Shown: positions 33,371-43,002, counted from the stretch's first letter. The stretch: 47,911 bases of DNA from Beijerinckiaceae bacterium (GCA_025458025.1 JALOTF010000020.1:1-47911), one strand, 5' to 3'. Translations and numbers: made by a program. Notes: a model not told the origin generated them from the letters alone.

Positions 33371-33937
33371 TCAGTGCAGGCGCTGCCAGCTCGAACCACC
33401 GGGGCTCACCATCACATGGCGGTGGCGGGTTGCATATTCGGCCGGCACATGGTGATGCTTCACATAGCCCGGTTCCACCATCACCGTGCGCTCACGATGG
33501 CCATAAACCGCCGGAATGTCCTCGTAAACCGCGCGGGCCGGAGAAATCTGCACCTGGCGATGCTGCACGGCATATTGCGCCGGAACAGTCACCCAGCAGC
33601 CGACCTCGCGACCCCAGCTGTCCCGTGTCACCTGCCACACCTTGCGGGCCGGGGCGACCATCACCTGCTCGGCCACGGTGCCATATTGCGCGGGGATGAT
33701 CCGCTCTACGCGATGCGCGGGCCGCACCACCACCTTTTCCATCTGCGTGGCATAAACCGGTGGCACATGGCGCGCATAGGTCTGCGCCGGGCGAACCTTC
33801 ACGGTCTCGGCGACGACGCCATAGGTCGGCGGATGATCGACCCGCTGGTAGCATTGCGAGCCATAGCAGCCGCCGCCGGCCTGGGCCGAGGCGAGCCCAG
33901 CGAGGGCGAAGACGGAAGCAAGAGCGAAACGACGCAT
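33371..33937 (-). CDS. Secreted protein of six short PxxY repeats, unknown function
   Basis: A 188-residue protein with a signal peptide (MRRFALASVFALAGLASAQA) and no recognised domain. The mature part is made of about six imperfect repeats of roughly 23 residues. Each starts near P-x-x-Y (PPTYG, PPVYA, PAQYG, PAQYA, PAVYG, PAEYA) and continues to a V-x-V-x-P-A/G block. Two cysteines lie near the mature N-terminus (GCYGSQCYQ) and one in the third repeat, which carries a 12-residue insert. Start ATG 33937 was chosen over an upstream in-frame start because of the signal peptide. It is rich in His, Arg, Tyr and Val, suggesting a beta-rich envelope protein. Confidence 0.75.
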   Translation of the reverse strand: MRRFALASVFALAGLASAQAGGGCYGSQCYQRVDHPPTYGVVAETVKVRPAQTYARHVPPVYATQMEKVVVRPAHRVERIIPAQYGTVAEQVMVAPARKVWQVTRDSWGREVGCWVTVPAQYAVQHRQVQISPARAVYEDIPAVYGHRERTVMVEPGYVKHHHVPAEYATRHRHVMVSPGGSSWQRLH

Positions 33938-34059
33938 CGGAAGATCCTTCGAGCGAGAAATCATGGCTCGATCAGGCCTTGCGGTGTCCGTAATTTCAAC
34001 AAACGCAGAGGGTTAACGCGAAGTGAATTCGCGGGCAGGGTTAAGCGGCAGGGTGAATC

Positions 34060-35202
34060 TCAGGTCTGGCCGGGGCGAAGCTTGTAGAAGATGTGCCGAC
34101 CGATGCGATCCGTGCGCTTCAGCTTCCGCGACCAGTAGGGCGCCACGTAATCCGCATGGTAATGCGTGGAAGCGCCGACGGCCGGCAGGTAGGTTTGACC
34201 CTTCAGAACCTCTTCCGCCACGCGGGTCGCCACGGCCCAGCTATCGGGTTCGCGGATGACCAGCGCCTTGCCTTCGCATGCGAAGGTGAATTGGCACGCC
34301 TTGTAGCGATGGCGGTTCTGGTAGACCACCCCGCAGATGGAGGTGGGGTAGAGCCCGCTTTTCGCGCGGTTGATCACCACTTGCGCCACGGCAGCCTGCC
34401 CGGTTTCGGGCTCGGAGCGCGCTTCGAAATACACGGCCTCGGCGAGGCATTTGGCTTCGCGGCGTCGCGTTTCAGGGTCAGCAAGGTCGAGATTCGGCAG
34501 CGAAAGCGCCACAGTCGGTTGGTGCAGCAGGCCTTGTGTGGCCGGTTGGATGGAGGGGATGCGCAGGGTCGAGACCATGATGATCTCGGGCTCCACCGGC
34601 GCGGGCGTGACAGAGGCGAGGGCCGTCGCGCGGCTCACCGGCGGGGTCGTGCCATCGGGGCGCGAGAGGGTCAGCGCCGCGCGGCTGGGGCCCGAGGGCG
34701 TGAGGCCCGCTGCGCCGAAGGCCGGCGTGCGCCCGCCGAAGGTCGAGAGCCGCGCCGTGAGCAGCTTGCTCGCGCGGTGGAGGTTAATCGCGGGGTCAAG
34801 CCGCTGACCCGGCAGCAAGGTGCGGTTTTCGAGGAACAGCAGCGGCTGGCCCGGTAGTGTCGGCACGCGATCGGCGCGCGCAAGATCCACCTTGCGGATA
34901 TGGGTCGAGAGTTGCTCCTGCGCGCTTTCCGGTTCGTGGAAACGCGCGATCCGCTCCTCAATACTCATTGTCAGCGGCGAGAGGCGTGGGGGTGTAAGCG
35001 TGAGCCGCGACGGCTCGATCATCGTGGTGCGACGAAACTCGATATCCGGCACATGCAGGTTCAGGCCGGCGGTCGCGGTGGTGGAAACGAGGGCCGCCGC
35101 CGCAAGGCCCCAGGTCGCGACCACGGAGGCGCAGAGGCGCATCGTCCGGCGTCGCCGCTGGTAGCGCTCTCGTTCCTCGGCGATGCTCTGGGCGAAACCC
35201 AT
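34060..35202 (-). CDS. SleB-type cell wall hydrolase (membrane-anchored)
   Basis: Peptidoglycan hydrolase of the Hydrolase_2/SleB family. The 380-residue protein has a basic N-terminus, one transmembrane helix at about 22-45, a long low-complexity Pro/Thr/Leu-rich linker to about 245 and a C-terminal catalytic domain. The likely catalytic Glu is E260 in CLAEAVYFEARSE. The domain continues with AVAQVVINRAKSG, CGVVYQ, CQFTFACEG and THYHADYVAPYW. In alphaproteobacteria these proteins act as lytic enzymes in wall growth; spores are not implied. It has its own promoter region and is not linked to the ppdK gene upstream. Confidence 0.9.
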   Translation of the reverse strand: MGFAQSIAEERERYQRRRRTMRLCASVVATWGLAAAALVSTTATAGLNLHVPDIEFRRTTMIEPSRLTLTPPRLSPLTMSIEERIARFHEPESAQEQLSTHIRKVDLARADRVPTLPGQPLLFLENRTLLPGQRLDPAINLHRASKLLTARLSTFGGRTPAFGAAGLTPSGPSRAALTLSRPDGTTPPVSRATALASVTPAPVEPEIIMVSTLRIPSIQPATQGLLHQPTVALSLPNLDLADPETRRREAKCLAEAVYFEARSEPETGQAAVAQVVINRAKSGLYPTSICGVVYQNRHRYKACQFTFACEGKALVIREPDSWAVATRVAEEVLKGQTYLPAVGASTHYHADYVAPYWSRKLKRTDRIGRHIFYKLRPGQT

Positions 35203-35305
35203 ATCGCGACCTCGATCCCACTGCGGACCGGGCCAGAAAACATCATTTTCGGTTCAGGAAGGCTTAGAAAGCAAGGTTAACTGCCTGCTTTTTAACCAAA
35301 CAGGC

Positions 35306-35328
35306 GGGCGTGCCGGAGCGGCACGCCC
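35306..35328 (-). terminator. Terminator hairpin after ppdK
   Basis: GGGCGTGCC (35306-35314) and GGCACGCCC (35320-35328) form a perfect 9-bp stem with a 5-nt loop, 15 bp after the ppdK stop on the minus strand. The following minus-strand bases include TTTGGTT, a moderate U-tract. Confidence 0.65.
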
Positions 35329-35343
35329 ATCGTTAATCTCGCC

Positions 35344-37992
35344 TTACCCTTCGGCCTTCGTCACCTTGCCGAGCGCAGCCTGCGCGGCCGCAAGCCGGGC
35401 GATGGGCACGCGGAAGGGCGAGCAGGAGACGTAATCGAGCCCCACACTCTCGCAGAAGGCGATGGAGGCCGGGTCGCCACCATGCTCGCCGCAGAGGCCG
35501 AGCTTGAGGTTGGCGCGCGCGGCCTTGCCGCGTTCCACGGCCAGCTTCACGAGTTCGCCCACGCCTTCCTGATCCAGCGTCACGAACGGATCTTCCGCGA
35601 GGATGCCGCGGGCCTTGTAGGAGCCGAGGAAGTTGCCGGCGTCATCGCGGCTGATGCCAAGCGTCGTCTGCGTGAGGTCGTTCGTGCCAAAGGAGAAGAA
35701 CTCCGCCGCACCCGCGATCTCGCCGGCGCGCAGGGCCGCGCGCGGCAATTCGATCATCGTGCCGACCTGATAGGGCACGGTGACGCCCGTTTCTTTCGCG
35801 ACTTCCGCCGCCATGGCATCGATGCGCGCCTTCACGAGGTCGAGTTCCGGCTTGGTCATCACCAGCGGAACCATCACCTCGGGGGTCACCATCGCGCCGG
35901 TGCGTTTTTCCACCTCGACCGCCGCCTCGAAAATCGCGCGGGCCTGCATCTCGGCGATTTCCGGATAGGCGACCGCAAGGCGGCAGCCACGGAAACCAAG
36001 CATGGGGTTCGATTCGCGCAGTTCCAGCGCACGGATGCGCAGCTTTTCCGCGGAAGCGCCCATGGCTTCCGCCACTTCCTGAATTTCGCGCGGCTCGTGC
36101 GGCAGGAACTCATGCAAAGGCGGATCGAGCAGGCGGATCGTGACGGGCAGGCCCTTCATGATCTCGAACAGCTCGATGAAGTCCGAACGCTGCATCGGCA
36201 GAAGTTTCGCGAGTGCGGCGCGCCGGCCCTTCTCGTCATCCGCGAGGATCATCTCGCGCATGGCGATGATGCGCTCGCCCTCGAAGAACATGTGCTCCGT
36301 GCGGCAGAGGCCGATGCCTTCCGCGCCAAATTTCACGGCTGTGCGGGCATCAAGCGGTGTTTCCGCATTGGTGCGGATCTTGAGGCGACGCGCCTTGTCC
36401 GCCCATTCCATGAGGAGCATGGCGATCTCGCCCACGAGAACCTGCCCGTTGCCGCCATCGATGGTGATGAAATCACCGCGCTTCAGCGTTTTCCCGGCAC
36501 AGCTCATCGTGCCCGCAGCCATGTCGATACGGATCGTGCCCGCACCGGAGACGCAAGGCTTGCCCATGCCGCGCGCCACCACCGCCGCGTGGCTGGTCAT
36601 GCCGCCGCGCGTGGTGAGAATGCCTTCGGCGGCGTGCATGCCGTGGATATCCTCCGGCGAGGTTTCCACGCGCACGAGAATGCATTTGCGCTTGGCTTTC
36701 TTGGCCTCTTCCGCCTCTTCCGAGGTGAAGACGATCTCGCCCGTCGCAGCACCCGGCGAGGCGGGCAGGCCGGTTGCGAATTGCAGGCGGGTCGCCTTGG
36801 GGTCGATGGTCGGGTGCAAGAGCTGGTCCAGCGAAGCAGGATCGACGCGCTTTACGGCTTCTTCCTGCGAAATCAGCCCCTCATTCGCGAGATCGACCGC
36901 GATGCGGAGCGCGGCCTTGGCCGTGCGCTTGCCGTTGCGGGTCTGGAGCATCCAGAGCTTGCCGCGCTCGATCGTGAATTCGAGATCCTGCATGTCGCGG
37001 TAATGGTTCTCGAGCAGGCCGTAGATGCGCACGAGTTCCTTGTAGGCCTCGGGCATGGCTGCTTCGAGCGAGGGCTTGGTGGAGCCAGCCGCGATGCGCG
37101 CGGCTTCCGTGATGTCCTGCGGCGTGCGAATGCCCGCCACCACATCCTCGCCCTGCGCATTGATGAGGAACTCGCCGTAAAGCTCCTTCGTGCCGGTCGA
37201 GGGGTTGCGGGTGAAGGCGACGCCCGTGGCCGAGGTGTCGCCCATATTGCCGAACACCATGGCCTGCACGTTCACGGCTGTGCCCCAGCTTTCGGGGATG
37301 GAATGCAGGTCGCGATACTTGATTGCGCGGGCATTCATCCACGAGCCAAAAACCGCACCGATAGCACCCCAGAGCTGCTCGTAAGGGTCCTGCGGGAAGG
37401 GCTTGCCGAGGTTTTCCTGAACGCAGGCCTTGAAGGAGACGATGATCGCCTTCCAGTCCTCTGCGGTCATCTCGGTGTCGAGCGTATAGCCCTTGTGGTC
37501 CTTGTATTCCTCGAGGATGTCCTCGAAATTGTGGTGCTCCAGCTCCAGAACCACGTTGGAATACATGGTGATGAAGCGACGGTAGCTGTCATAGGCGAAG
37601 CGCGGATTGTTGGAGAGCTTCGCGACCGCTTCCACGGTCTCGTCGTTCAGGCCAAGGTTCAGCACGGTGTCCATCATGCCCGGCATCGAGGCGCGGGCAC
37701 CGGAGCGCACGGAAACAAGCAGCGGGTTTTCCTTGTCGCCGAAGCCGCGACCGGAGAGCTTGCCGACATGCTTCAACGCGGCGTCGACCTGCTGTGCCAA
37801 ATCGAGCGGATATTTGTTGTCATGCGCATAGAACCAGGTGCAGACCTCGGTGGAGATGGTGAAGCCCGGCGGTACCGGCAGCCCGAGGCTGCACATTTCG
37901 GCCAAGTTGGCACCCTTGCCCCCGAGGAGGTTGCGCAAGGAGGCGTTGCCTTCCGCCTGGCCATCGCCAAACGTGTAAACCCACTTCGTCAT
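35344..37992 (-). CDS. ppdK: Pyruvate, phosphate dikinase
   Basis: Interconverts pyruvate, ATP and phosphate with PEP, AMP and pyrophosphate; important for gluconeogenesis from pyruvate or acetate. The 882-residue protein has the ATP-grasp domain (GGKGANLAEM at 24-33, SVRSGARASMPGMMDT at 94-109), the swivelling phosphohistidine domain with H468 in GGMTSHAAVVARG next to the regulatory T466, and the C-terminal PEP barrel (GLCGEHGGDP, SCSPFRVP). ATG 37992 gives the standard length; the open frame to 38241 is leader. A single gene. It could support growth on the C2/C3 products of the catabolic cluster, though the two are far apart. Confidence 0.97.
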   Translation of the reverse strand: MTKWVYTFGDGQAEGNASLRNLLGGKGANLAEMCSLGLPVPPGFTISTEVCTWFYAHDNKYPLDLAQQVDAALKHVGKLSGRGFGDKENPLLVSVRSGARASMPGMMDTVLNLGLNDETVEAVAKLSNNPRFAYDSYRRFITMYSNVVLELEHHNFEDILEEYKDHKGYTLDTEMTAEDWKAIIVSFKACVQENLGKPFPQDPYEQLWGAIGAVFGSWMNARAIKYRDLHSIPESWGTAVNVQAMVFGNMGDTSATGVAFTRNPSTGTKELYGEFLINAQGEDVVAGIRTPQDITEAARIAAGSTKPSLEAAMPEAYKELVRIYGLLENHYRDMQDLEFTIERGKLWMLQTRNGKRTAKAALRIAVDLANEGLISQEEAVKRVDPASLDQLLHPTIDPKATRLQFATGLPASPGAATGEIVFTSEEAEEAKKAKRKCILVRVETSPEDIHGMHAAEGILTTRGGMTSHAAVVARGMGKPCVSGAGTIRIDMAAGTMSCAGKTLKRGDFITIDGGNGQVLVGEIAMLLMEWADKARRLKIRTNAETPLDARTAVKFGAEGIGLCRTEHMFFEGERIIAMREMILADDEKGRRAALAKLLPMQRSDFIELFEIMKGLPVTIRLLDPPLHEFLPHEPREIQEVAEAMGASAEKLRIRALELRESNPMLGFRGCRLAVAYPEIAEMQARAIFEAAVEVEKRTGAMVTPEVMVPLVMTKPELDLVKARIDAMAAEVAKETGVTVPYQVGTMIELPRAALRAGEIAGAAEFFSFGTNDLTQTTLGISRDDAGNFLGSYKARGILAEDPFVTLDQEGVGELVKLAVERGKAARANLKLGLCGEHGGDPASIAFCESVGLDYVSCSPFRVPIARLAAAQAALGKVTKAEG

Positions 37993-38120
37993 CCCAGTGC
38001 CACTCCCGCAGTCACAGATCGAGGCCTTGCCTTCGCAATTGCGAAGGGTGTGCCGTCGCTTTGTCGCAAATGTCTCAGGAAGGCAACCGTTGCGATTGCC
38101 TTGTGCCATCCGCAAATGGC

Positions 38121-39053
38121 ATGACCGACATGAACAAAAGCCGAGCAATAAACCCAATGCACCGCATGTTCCCTCGGTTCCCGCCAGGCTTATGCCGGTC
38201 ATCGCCGGAAGCGCTGTTGCTTGGGCTGGTTTTCGCGGCATGCACGCTCCTCGGCGCTCCCGTAAAAGTGAGCGCGCAAGGCGAGCAAAAAATCCGGATT
38301 CCGGTCTTCATCGATCCCGAGCGGCGGGTGGAGCGGCGCTTGGGCCCTCGCATCACCAGCATCCGCTTCGTGACGGAGGATGATTATCCGCCCTTCAACT
38401 TTGCGGGAGCGGATGGCCAGTTGCAGGGGTTTAACATCGATCTTGCGCGCGCGATCTGCGCGGAAATCGATGCGCAATGCACCATCCAGCCGCGCCGCTG
38501 GGATCTCCTCCTGCCCGCGCTCGATGCCAACGAGGCGGATGCCGTGATCGCCTCGCACCGGATCGACAATGATCTGCGCCGGCGTTTCGAGGTGTCGCTG
38601 CCGGTCTATCGCGTGCCCGCCCGCTTCGTGGGCCGGAAGGATGGACCGGTTCAGGCGACCGATGCGGCGGCGCTTCAGGGCCGGAGCATTGCGGTCGTCG
38701 GCGGCTCGCGCCACGAGGCCTATCTCAACGCGCTGTTTCCCGCTGTGCGGATCGAGCGCTTTCCCAATGCCGAGCGTGCGCTGGAAGCGATGCGCCGCCA
38801 GCAGGTGGATCTCGCCTTCGCCGATGCCATCGCCATGGCATTCTGGCTCAATGGCTCGGAATCGCTCGATTGCTGCGCTTTTATCGGAGGTCCTTATGCC
38901 GAAAGCCGCTATTTCGGCGAGGGTGCGGGCATAGTCATGCGCAAGGGGAATGGCGCGCTCAGGCAGGCGATCGATGATGCGCTGACCCGCATCAGCCGCG
39001 ATGGCCGTTTCGCGCGGCTCTATCTGAAGCACTTTCCGGTGCCGTTCTACTGA
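38121..39053 (+). CDS. Periplasmic amino-acid-type (SBP_bac_3) binding protein, orphan
   Basis: Extracellular solute-binding protein of family 3. After a basic start and hydrophobic export segment (LLLGLVFAACTLLGAP) the mature part has ITSIRFVTEDDYPPFNFAGADGQLQGFNIDLARAICAEI, the typical polar amino-acid receptor block, and AVVGGSRHEAYL. No ABC permease or ATPase gene is adjacent, so it may be a lone receptor or a sensor. Several starts are possible (38070, 38121, 38130, 38166), none with a good ribosome-binding site; I took 38121. It is divergent from ppdK and ends in a hairpin before lysK. Confidence 0.75.
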   Translation: MTDMNKSRAINPMHRMFPRFPPGLCRSSPEALLLGLVFAACTLLGAPVKVSAQGEQKIRIPVFIDPERRVERRLGPRITSIRFVTEDDYPPFNFAGADGQLQGFNIDLARAICAEIDAQCTIQPRRWDLLLPALDANEADAVIASHRIDNDLRRRFEVSLPVYRVPARFVGRKDGPVQATDAAALQGRSIAVVGGSRHEAYLNALFPAVRIERFPNAERALEAMRRQQVDLAFADAIAMAFWLNGSESLDCCAFIGGPYAESRYFGEGAGIVMRKGNGALRQAIDDALTRISRDGRFARLYLKHFPVPFY

Positions 39054-39089
39054 GTGCCGATCCGCTCCGTGGTTGACGGTTTGGCGCGC

Positions 39090-39116
39090 GAGCCGTAACC
39101 AACCGGCTCCCTTTTT
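39090..39116 (+). terminator. Intrinsic terminator between the binding-protein gene and lysK
   Basis: GAGCCG (39090-39095) and CGGCTC (39104-39109) form a 6-bp stem with an 8-nt loop followed by CCTTTTT. It lies 37 bp after the binding-protein stop and 18 bp before the lysK ATG, so the lysK promoter or leader must overlap it. Confidence 0.5.
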
Positions 39117-39134
39117 CCCGGAAAACTCCAGACC

Positions 39135-40841
39135 ATGACCGATCTTTCCCGTTTTCGCGACGCTGCTCAGACCTCCAATGCCTGGCCTTTCGAAGAGGCC
39201 CGCAAGCTGGTCGCGCGCGTGAAAAAATCGGGCAAGAAGCATGTGCTGTTCGAAACGGGCTATGGCCCCTCGGGCCTGCCGCATATCGGCACCTTTGGCG
39301 AGGTTGCACGCACGACGATGGTGCGCCGCGCTTTCGAGGCGCTGACGGGCGGGGAAATCCCGACACGGCTCATCTGCTTTTCGGATGACATGGACGGCAT
39401 GCGCAAGATCCCGGACAACGTGCCGGATCGCGCGTTCCTCGAACCGCATATCCAGAAGCCGCTGACCTCTGTGCCGAACCCCTTCGGCGGGGATTACGAG
39501 AGCTTCGGGCATCACAACAACGCGATGCTCCGCCGGTTTCTCGATACCTTCGGCTTCGAATACGAGTTCATGAGCGCCACCGAATGCTACCGCAACGGCA
39601 CGTTCGATGCCGTGCTGCTGCGCGCGGCCGAGCGCTACCAGGCAATCATGGATGTGATGCTGCCCACGCTCGGTGCGGAGCGGCAGGCGACCTATTCGCC
39701 CTTCCTGCCGATCTCGCCGAAGACCGGCCGCGTGCTCTACGTGCCGATGAGGCATGTCGATGCGAAGGCCGGCACCATCACCTTCCTCGACGAAGATGGC
39801 ACGGAAACAACGCTGCCTGTCACCGGTGGTGCCGTGAAGCTGCAATGGAAGCCGGATTTCGGCATGCGTTGGGCGGCTCTCGATGTCGATTTCGAGATGT
39901 TCGGCAAGGACCATCAGACCAATGCCGGCGTTTACGACCGCATCTGCGCGATTCTCGGCGGCATTCCGCCGGAGCATTACGTCTATGAGCTGTTCCTCGA
40001 CGATCAGGGCCAGAAGATTTCGAAGTCCAAGGGCAATGGCCTGACGATCGATGAATGGCTGACCTATGCTTCGCCCGAGAGCCTCGCGCTCTACATGTTC
40101 CATAAGCCGCGCGAGGCGAAGCGGCTCTATTTTGATGTCATCCCCCGTGCGGTGGATGAATATCTCCAGTTCCTCGATGCCTATCCCCGGCAGGATGCGA
40201 AGAACCAGCTCGGCAATCCGGTCTGGCACATCCATGGCGGCAACCCGCCGGCACCGGAGCGGCTTGGCAAGGATGGCGAGAATGCACCATCCGAGAAGGT
40301 TTCGTTCTCGCTGCTCATGAACCTTGTGGCCGTGGCCAATGCCGAGGAGAAGAGCGTGCTCTGGGGCTTCCTGAAGCGCTATGCGCCCTCGGCCTCGCCC
40401 GAGAGCCATCCGCGCCTTGATGCGCTCGTCGGCTATGCGATCCGCTATTTCGAAGATTTCGTGAAGCCGAAGAAGGCCTATCGCCTCGCGGATGACGTGG
40501 AGGCCGCGGCTCTCTCGACGCTCGCGGACAAGCTCGCCGCCATGCCTGCCGATGCAACCGCAGAAGCCATTCAGGAAGTGGCCTATGATGTGGCCCGCGC
40601 GGTGCAGCGCTATCAGGATTTCGCGGCGAAGGGCGCCACGCCCGAGCGCCCCGGCGTTTCGAATGCGTGGTTCGCAGCACTCTACAATGTGCTGCTCGGC
40701 GAGGAGCGCGGCCCGCGCTTCGGCTCCTTCACGGCGATCTACGGTGTGGAGAACACGGTGTCGCTCATCCGCAAGGCGGTGGCCGGCGATCTCGTCGCCG
40801 CGCATCAGGCCTTCCTGAAATCACGCGGGATTACTGGCTGA
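39135..40841 (+). CDS. lysK: Lysyl-tRNA synthetase, class I
   Basis: Charges tRNA-Lys. This is the class I (archaeal-type) LysRS that alphaproteobacteria use in place of the common class II enzyme. The 568-residue protein has the HIGH-like motif HIGT (50-53) in [13 protein letters not shown] and the KMSKS-like motif KISKS (294-298). The C-terminal part is the helical anticodon-binding domain of the class I type. The ATG at 39135 is near-consensus in context. No class II lysS appears in the window. The last 11 bp overlap the convergent repressor gene. Confidence 0.95.
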   Translation: MTDLSRFRDAAQTSNAWPFEEARKLVARVKKSGKKHVLFETGYGPSGLPHIGTFGEVARTTMVRRAFEALTGGEIPTRLICFSDDMDGMRKIPDNVPDRAFLEPHIQKPLTSVPNPFGGDYESFGHHNNAMLRRFLDTFGFEYEFMSATECYRNGTFDAVLLRAAERYQAIMDVMLPTLGAERQATYSPFLPISPKTGRVLYVPMRHVDAKAGTITFLDEDGTETTLPVTGGAVKLQWKPDFGMRWAALDVDFEMFGKDHQTNAGVYDRICAILGGIPPEHYVYELFLDDQGQKISKSKGNGLTIDEWLTYASPESLALYMFHKPREAKRLYFDVIPRAVDEYLQFLDAYPRQDAKNQLGNPVWHIHGGNPPAPERLGKDGENAPSEKVSFSLLMNLVAVANAEEKSVLWGFLKRYAPSASPESHPRLDALVGYAIRYFEDFVKPKKAYRLADDVEAAALSTLADKLAAMPADATAEAIQEVAYDVARAVQRYQDFAAKGATPERPGVSNAWFAALYNVLLGEERGPRFGSFTAIYGVENTVSLIRKAVAGDLVAAHQAFLKSRGITG

Positions 40842-41448
40842 CCCAGAGAATGCGCGCGAGAAGGCGGATATCCTTCGTCTTCCGCGCCGGCAGATCCTCG
40901 CCCGCAAGGCTGCGCAGACGAACCTGAGCGGGCGTTTCAACCCCGAACTCGCCCAAGATTATCGTGCCATCGTTCGCGAGCAGCAGCACGCGGTCTCCCC
41001 GCCGGCGTGGCGCGCTGGGCGAGACGATCACCACGTCGCCCTGCTTGTATGCCGGTGCGAAGCCGTTGCAGGCCAGCCCGATGGCGAAGGCATCGCCGCG
41101 CAGGCCTTGCAGCGGTGCGATCTTGTCCCAGCCCGTGCCCTGCGGCTTGCCCTCGGCATCAAAAGCCTCGGCGTCGAGATGATCGGAAAACAGGAACGGC
41201 AGTTGTGCCGGTCCGTTTTCGTTGGTGACGATGGCGAGGAAATCATCCACGCCGACGCCGGTCGCCGCGAGGATCTTCGCAATGGATTCCGTGGAGGGCC
41301 AGCGCGGATTGCCATCGGCGCTTTGCCGCTTTGAGCGGTTGAAGGTGGTCGCGTCGAGCCCCGCCCGCTTCGCCAGCGCCGATGGGGTGAGCCCATGCCG
41401 TCGAGCAAGCGTGTCGATGGCCGTCCAGATCTGCGTATGGGTCAACAT
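40831..41448 (-). CDS. XRE/S24-like repressor lacking the catalytic dyad
   Basis: A 205-residue transcriptional regulator with an N-terminal helix-turn-helix ([22 protein letters not shown], about 20-41) and a C-terminal LexA/CI S24 fold (about 115-200, [40 protein letters not shown]). At the place of the LexA catalytic Ser the sequence reads ACNGF, with Asn at 128, and no Lys follows in [11 protein letters not shown]. Self-cleavage is therefore unlikely, and the domain probably only dimerises or senses a ligand. It has a [15 protein letters not shown] segment typical of alphaproteobacterial members. Divergent from the DUF952-pyrD pair. Targets unknown. Confidence 0.82.
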   Translation of the reverse strand: MLTHTQIWTAIDTLARRHGLTPSALAKRAGLDATTFNRSKRQSADGNPRWPSTESIAKILAATGVGVDDFLAIVTNENGPAQLPFLFSDHLDAEAFDAEGKPQGTGWDKIAPLQGLRGDAFAIGLACNGFAPAYKQGDVVIVSPSAPRRRGDRVLLLANDGTIILGEFGVETPAQVRLRSLAGEDLPARKTKDIRLLARILWVSQ

Positions 41449-41588
41449 GCCGCAGCATTCTGCACGAAATTATTGCTGCTCGCGAGAGGCTTGCACCCAT
41501 AAGCTGTGGTTTTGGCGTAAAAATTGCGCTTTTCAGCGGCAAAGCAAGCGCCTAATGCTCGCGCGCCCCGCCCGACGGAGTCTGCCGC

Positions 41589-41936
41589 ATGGCGCTTCTC
41601 TTCAAGATTCTCTCCCGCCCCGAATGGGGGGCCTTCCGGCAATCCGGGCGATTCGCTGGTTCGGCGGTGGATATCAGGGATGGTTTCATCCATTTTTCTT
41701 ATGCCCATCAGCTCGCTGAAACCGCCCGCCGGCATTTCGCGAACCAGCCGGATCTGGTGCTCTTCGCGGTGGCCCGCGAGGCCGTGGCGCATGATCTGCG
41801 GGATGAAGTTTCGCGCGGCGGCGATCTCTTTCCACATCTCTTTGCCGAAGTTTCCTTCACGGATGTGCTCTGGATGAAGCCGCTTCAGCAGGATTACCAG
41901 GGTTTTCCCATTCTCCCCGCCTTCGAGGAGGCCTGA
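41589..41936 (+). CDS. DUF952 family protein
   Basis: A 115-residue protein of the DUF952 family, whose fold is related to ADP-ribosyl/glutathione-type transfer folds but whose function is not established. Recognised by FKILSRPEW, the signature GFIHFSYAHQL (32-42), LVLFAVA and HLFAEVSFTDVLW. The gene ends one base before the pyrD ATG, and the pyrD ribosome-binding site (GAGGAGG) is within its last codons, so the two are co-transcribed. Pairing of DUF952 with pyrD is seen in other alphaproteobacteria; the reason is unknown. Confidence 0.88.
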   Translation: MALLFKILSRPEWGAFRQSGRFAGSAVDIRDGFIHFSYAHQLAETARRHFANQPDLVLFAVAREAVAHDLRDEVSRGGDLFPHLFAEVSFTDVLWMKPLQQDYQGFPILPAFEEA

Positions 41937-41937
41937 C

Positions 41938-43002
41938 ATGTTCGCCCGCGCCTTTCCGCTCCTGCGTCCGCTGATCGGCTCGATCGACGCTGAACAGGCG
42001 CATGAACTCGCGGTCCGCGCGCTGGAGATCATGCCGTTGCCGACCTGTGGCCCGGATGATCCGCGCCTCGAGATGGAGGTGTTCGGCCTGAAGTTCCCTA
42101 ACCCCGTAGGCATGGCCGCGGGGTTCGACAAGGATGGTCGCGTGCCCGACCCGGTGTTGCGGCTCGGCTTCGGTTTCGTGGAAATCGGCGGCGTCACGCG
42201 CAATCCGCAGCCGGGCAATCCGCGCCCGCGTGTGTTCCGCCTCCAGCCGGATGACGCTGTGATCAACCGCTACGGGCTGAATTCCGCCGGCATGAATGCC
42301 GTGAAGGCGCGGCTTGAAAAGCGGCGCGGCAAGGGCATTCTCGGCATCAACCTCGGTGCCAACAAAGACAGCACGGATCGCATCGGCGATTACGTTTCGC
42401 TGATCGAGACTCTCGGCGCGCATGCGGATTTCGTGACGCTCAACATTTCCTCGCCGAACACACCCGGCCTGCGGGACCTTCAGGGCCGCGCTTTTCTGGA
42501 GGAATTGCTGGATCGCTCGCTGGAGGCGCGCGCTAGGGCGGGTCTTTCCACACGCATCCTGCTGAAAATCGCGCCGGATCTCGATGATCTGCAGCTCGAT
42601 GACATCGTGGAGGTGGCGCGCAGCCATCGCATTGATGGCATGATCGTTTCCAACACCACGATTGCCCGCGCCGGCCTGAAGGACAAGGCGCAGGCGCAGG
42701 AGGCTGGTGGCCTTTCCGGCAAGCCGCTGTTCCGGCCCTCCACCGTGAAGCTCGCGAAAACCTGGCTGCGCGTGGAAGGCCAGTTCCCGCTGATCGGCGT
42801 GGGCGGCATTGCGAGCGGGGCCGATGCGCTCGCGAAGATCGAGGCCGGCGCGAGCCTCGTGCAGCTCTACACGGCGTTGATCTATCAGGGCCCGGCTTTG
42901 CTGCAGGAGATCAAGCAGACCCTCGCAGCGGCCGCACCACCGGAGGGGCTTTCGGCCATTGTTGGCCGCGCCGCGCGCGACTGGGCAAGCTCGGCCTGCT
43001 GA
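41938..43002 (+). CDS. pyrD: Dihydroorotate dehydrogenase, class 2 (quinone-linked)
   Basis: Membrane-associated FMN enzyme that oxidises dihydroorotate to orotate in pyrimidine synthesis, passing electrons to quinone. The 354-residue protein has the N-terminal helical quinone/membrane domain (AFPLLRPLIGSIDAEQAHELA), NPVGMAAGFDKDG, the FMN-binding NLGANKDS and the class 2 active-site block TLNISSPNTPGLRDLQ with its catalytic Ser. VGGIASGADALAKIEAGASLVQLYTALIYQGP closes the phosphate site. Length and domain order are normal. Confidence 0.96.
   Translation: MFARAFPLLRPLIGSIDAEQAHELAVRALEIMPLPTCGPDDPRLEMEVFGLKFPNPVGMAAGFDKDGRVPDPVLRLGFGFVEIGGVTRNPQPGNPRPRVFRLQPDDAVINRYGLNSAGMNAVKARLEKRRGKGILGINLGANKDSTDRIGDYVSLIETLGAHADFVTLNISSPNTPGLRDLQGRAFLEELLDRSLEARARAGLSTRILLKIAPDLDDLQLDDIVEVARSHRIDGMIVSNTTIARAGLKDKAQAQEAGGLSGKPLFRPSTVKLAKTWLRVEGQFPLIGVGGIASGADALAKIEAGASLVQLYTALIYQGPALLQEIKQTLAAAAPPEGLSAIVGRAARDWASSAC

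Noticed and set aside
34060-35202. Sporulation gene (SleB)
   Set aside because: The domain is SleB-like, but this family is widespread in non-spore-forming alphaproteobacteria; no other spore genes are present.
38199-40805. An 868-residue open frame on the minus strand
   Set aside because: It is the antisense shadow of the binding-protein and lysK genes, both of which have clear motifs on the plus strand.
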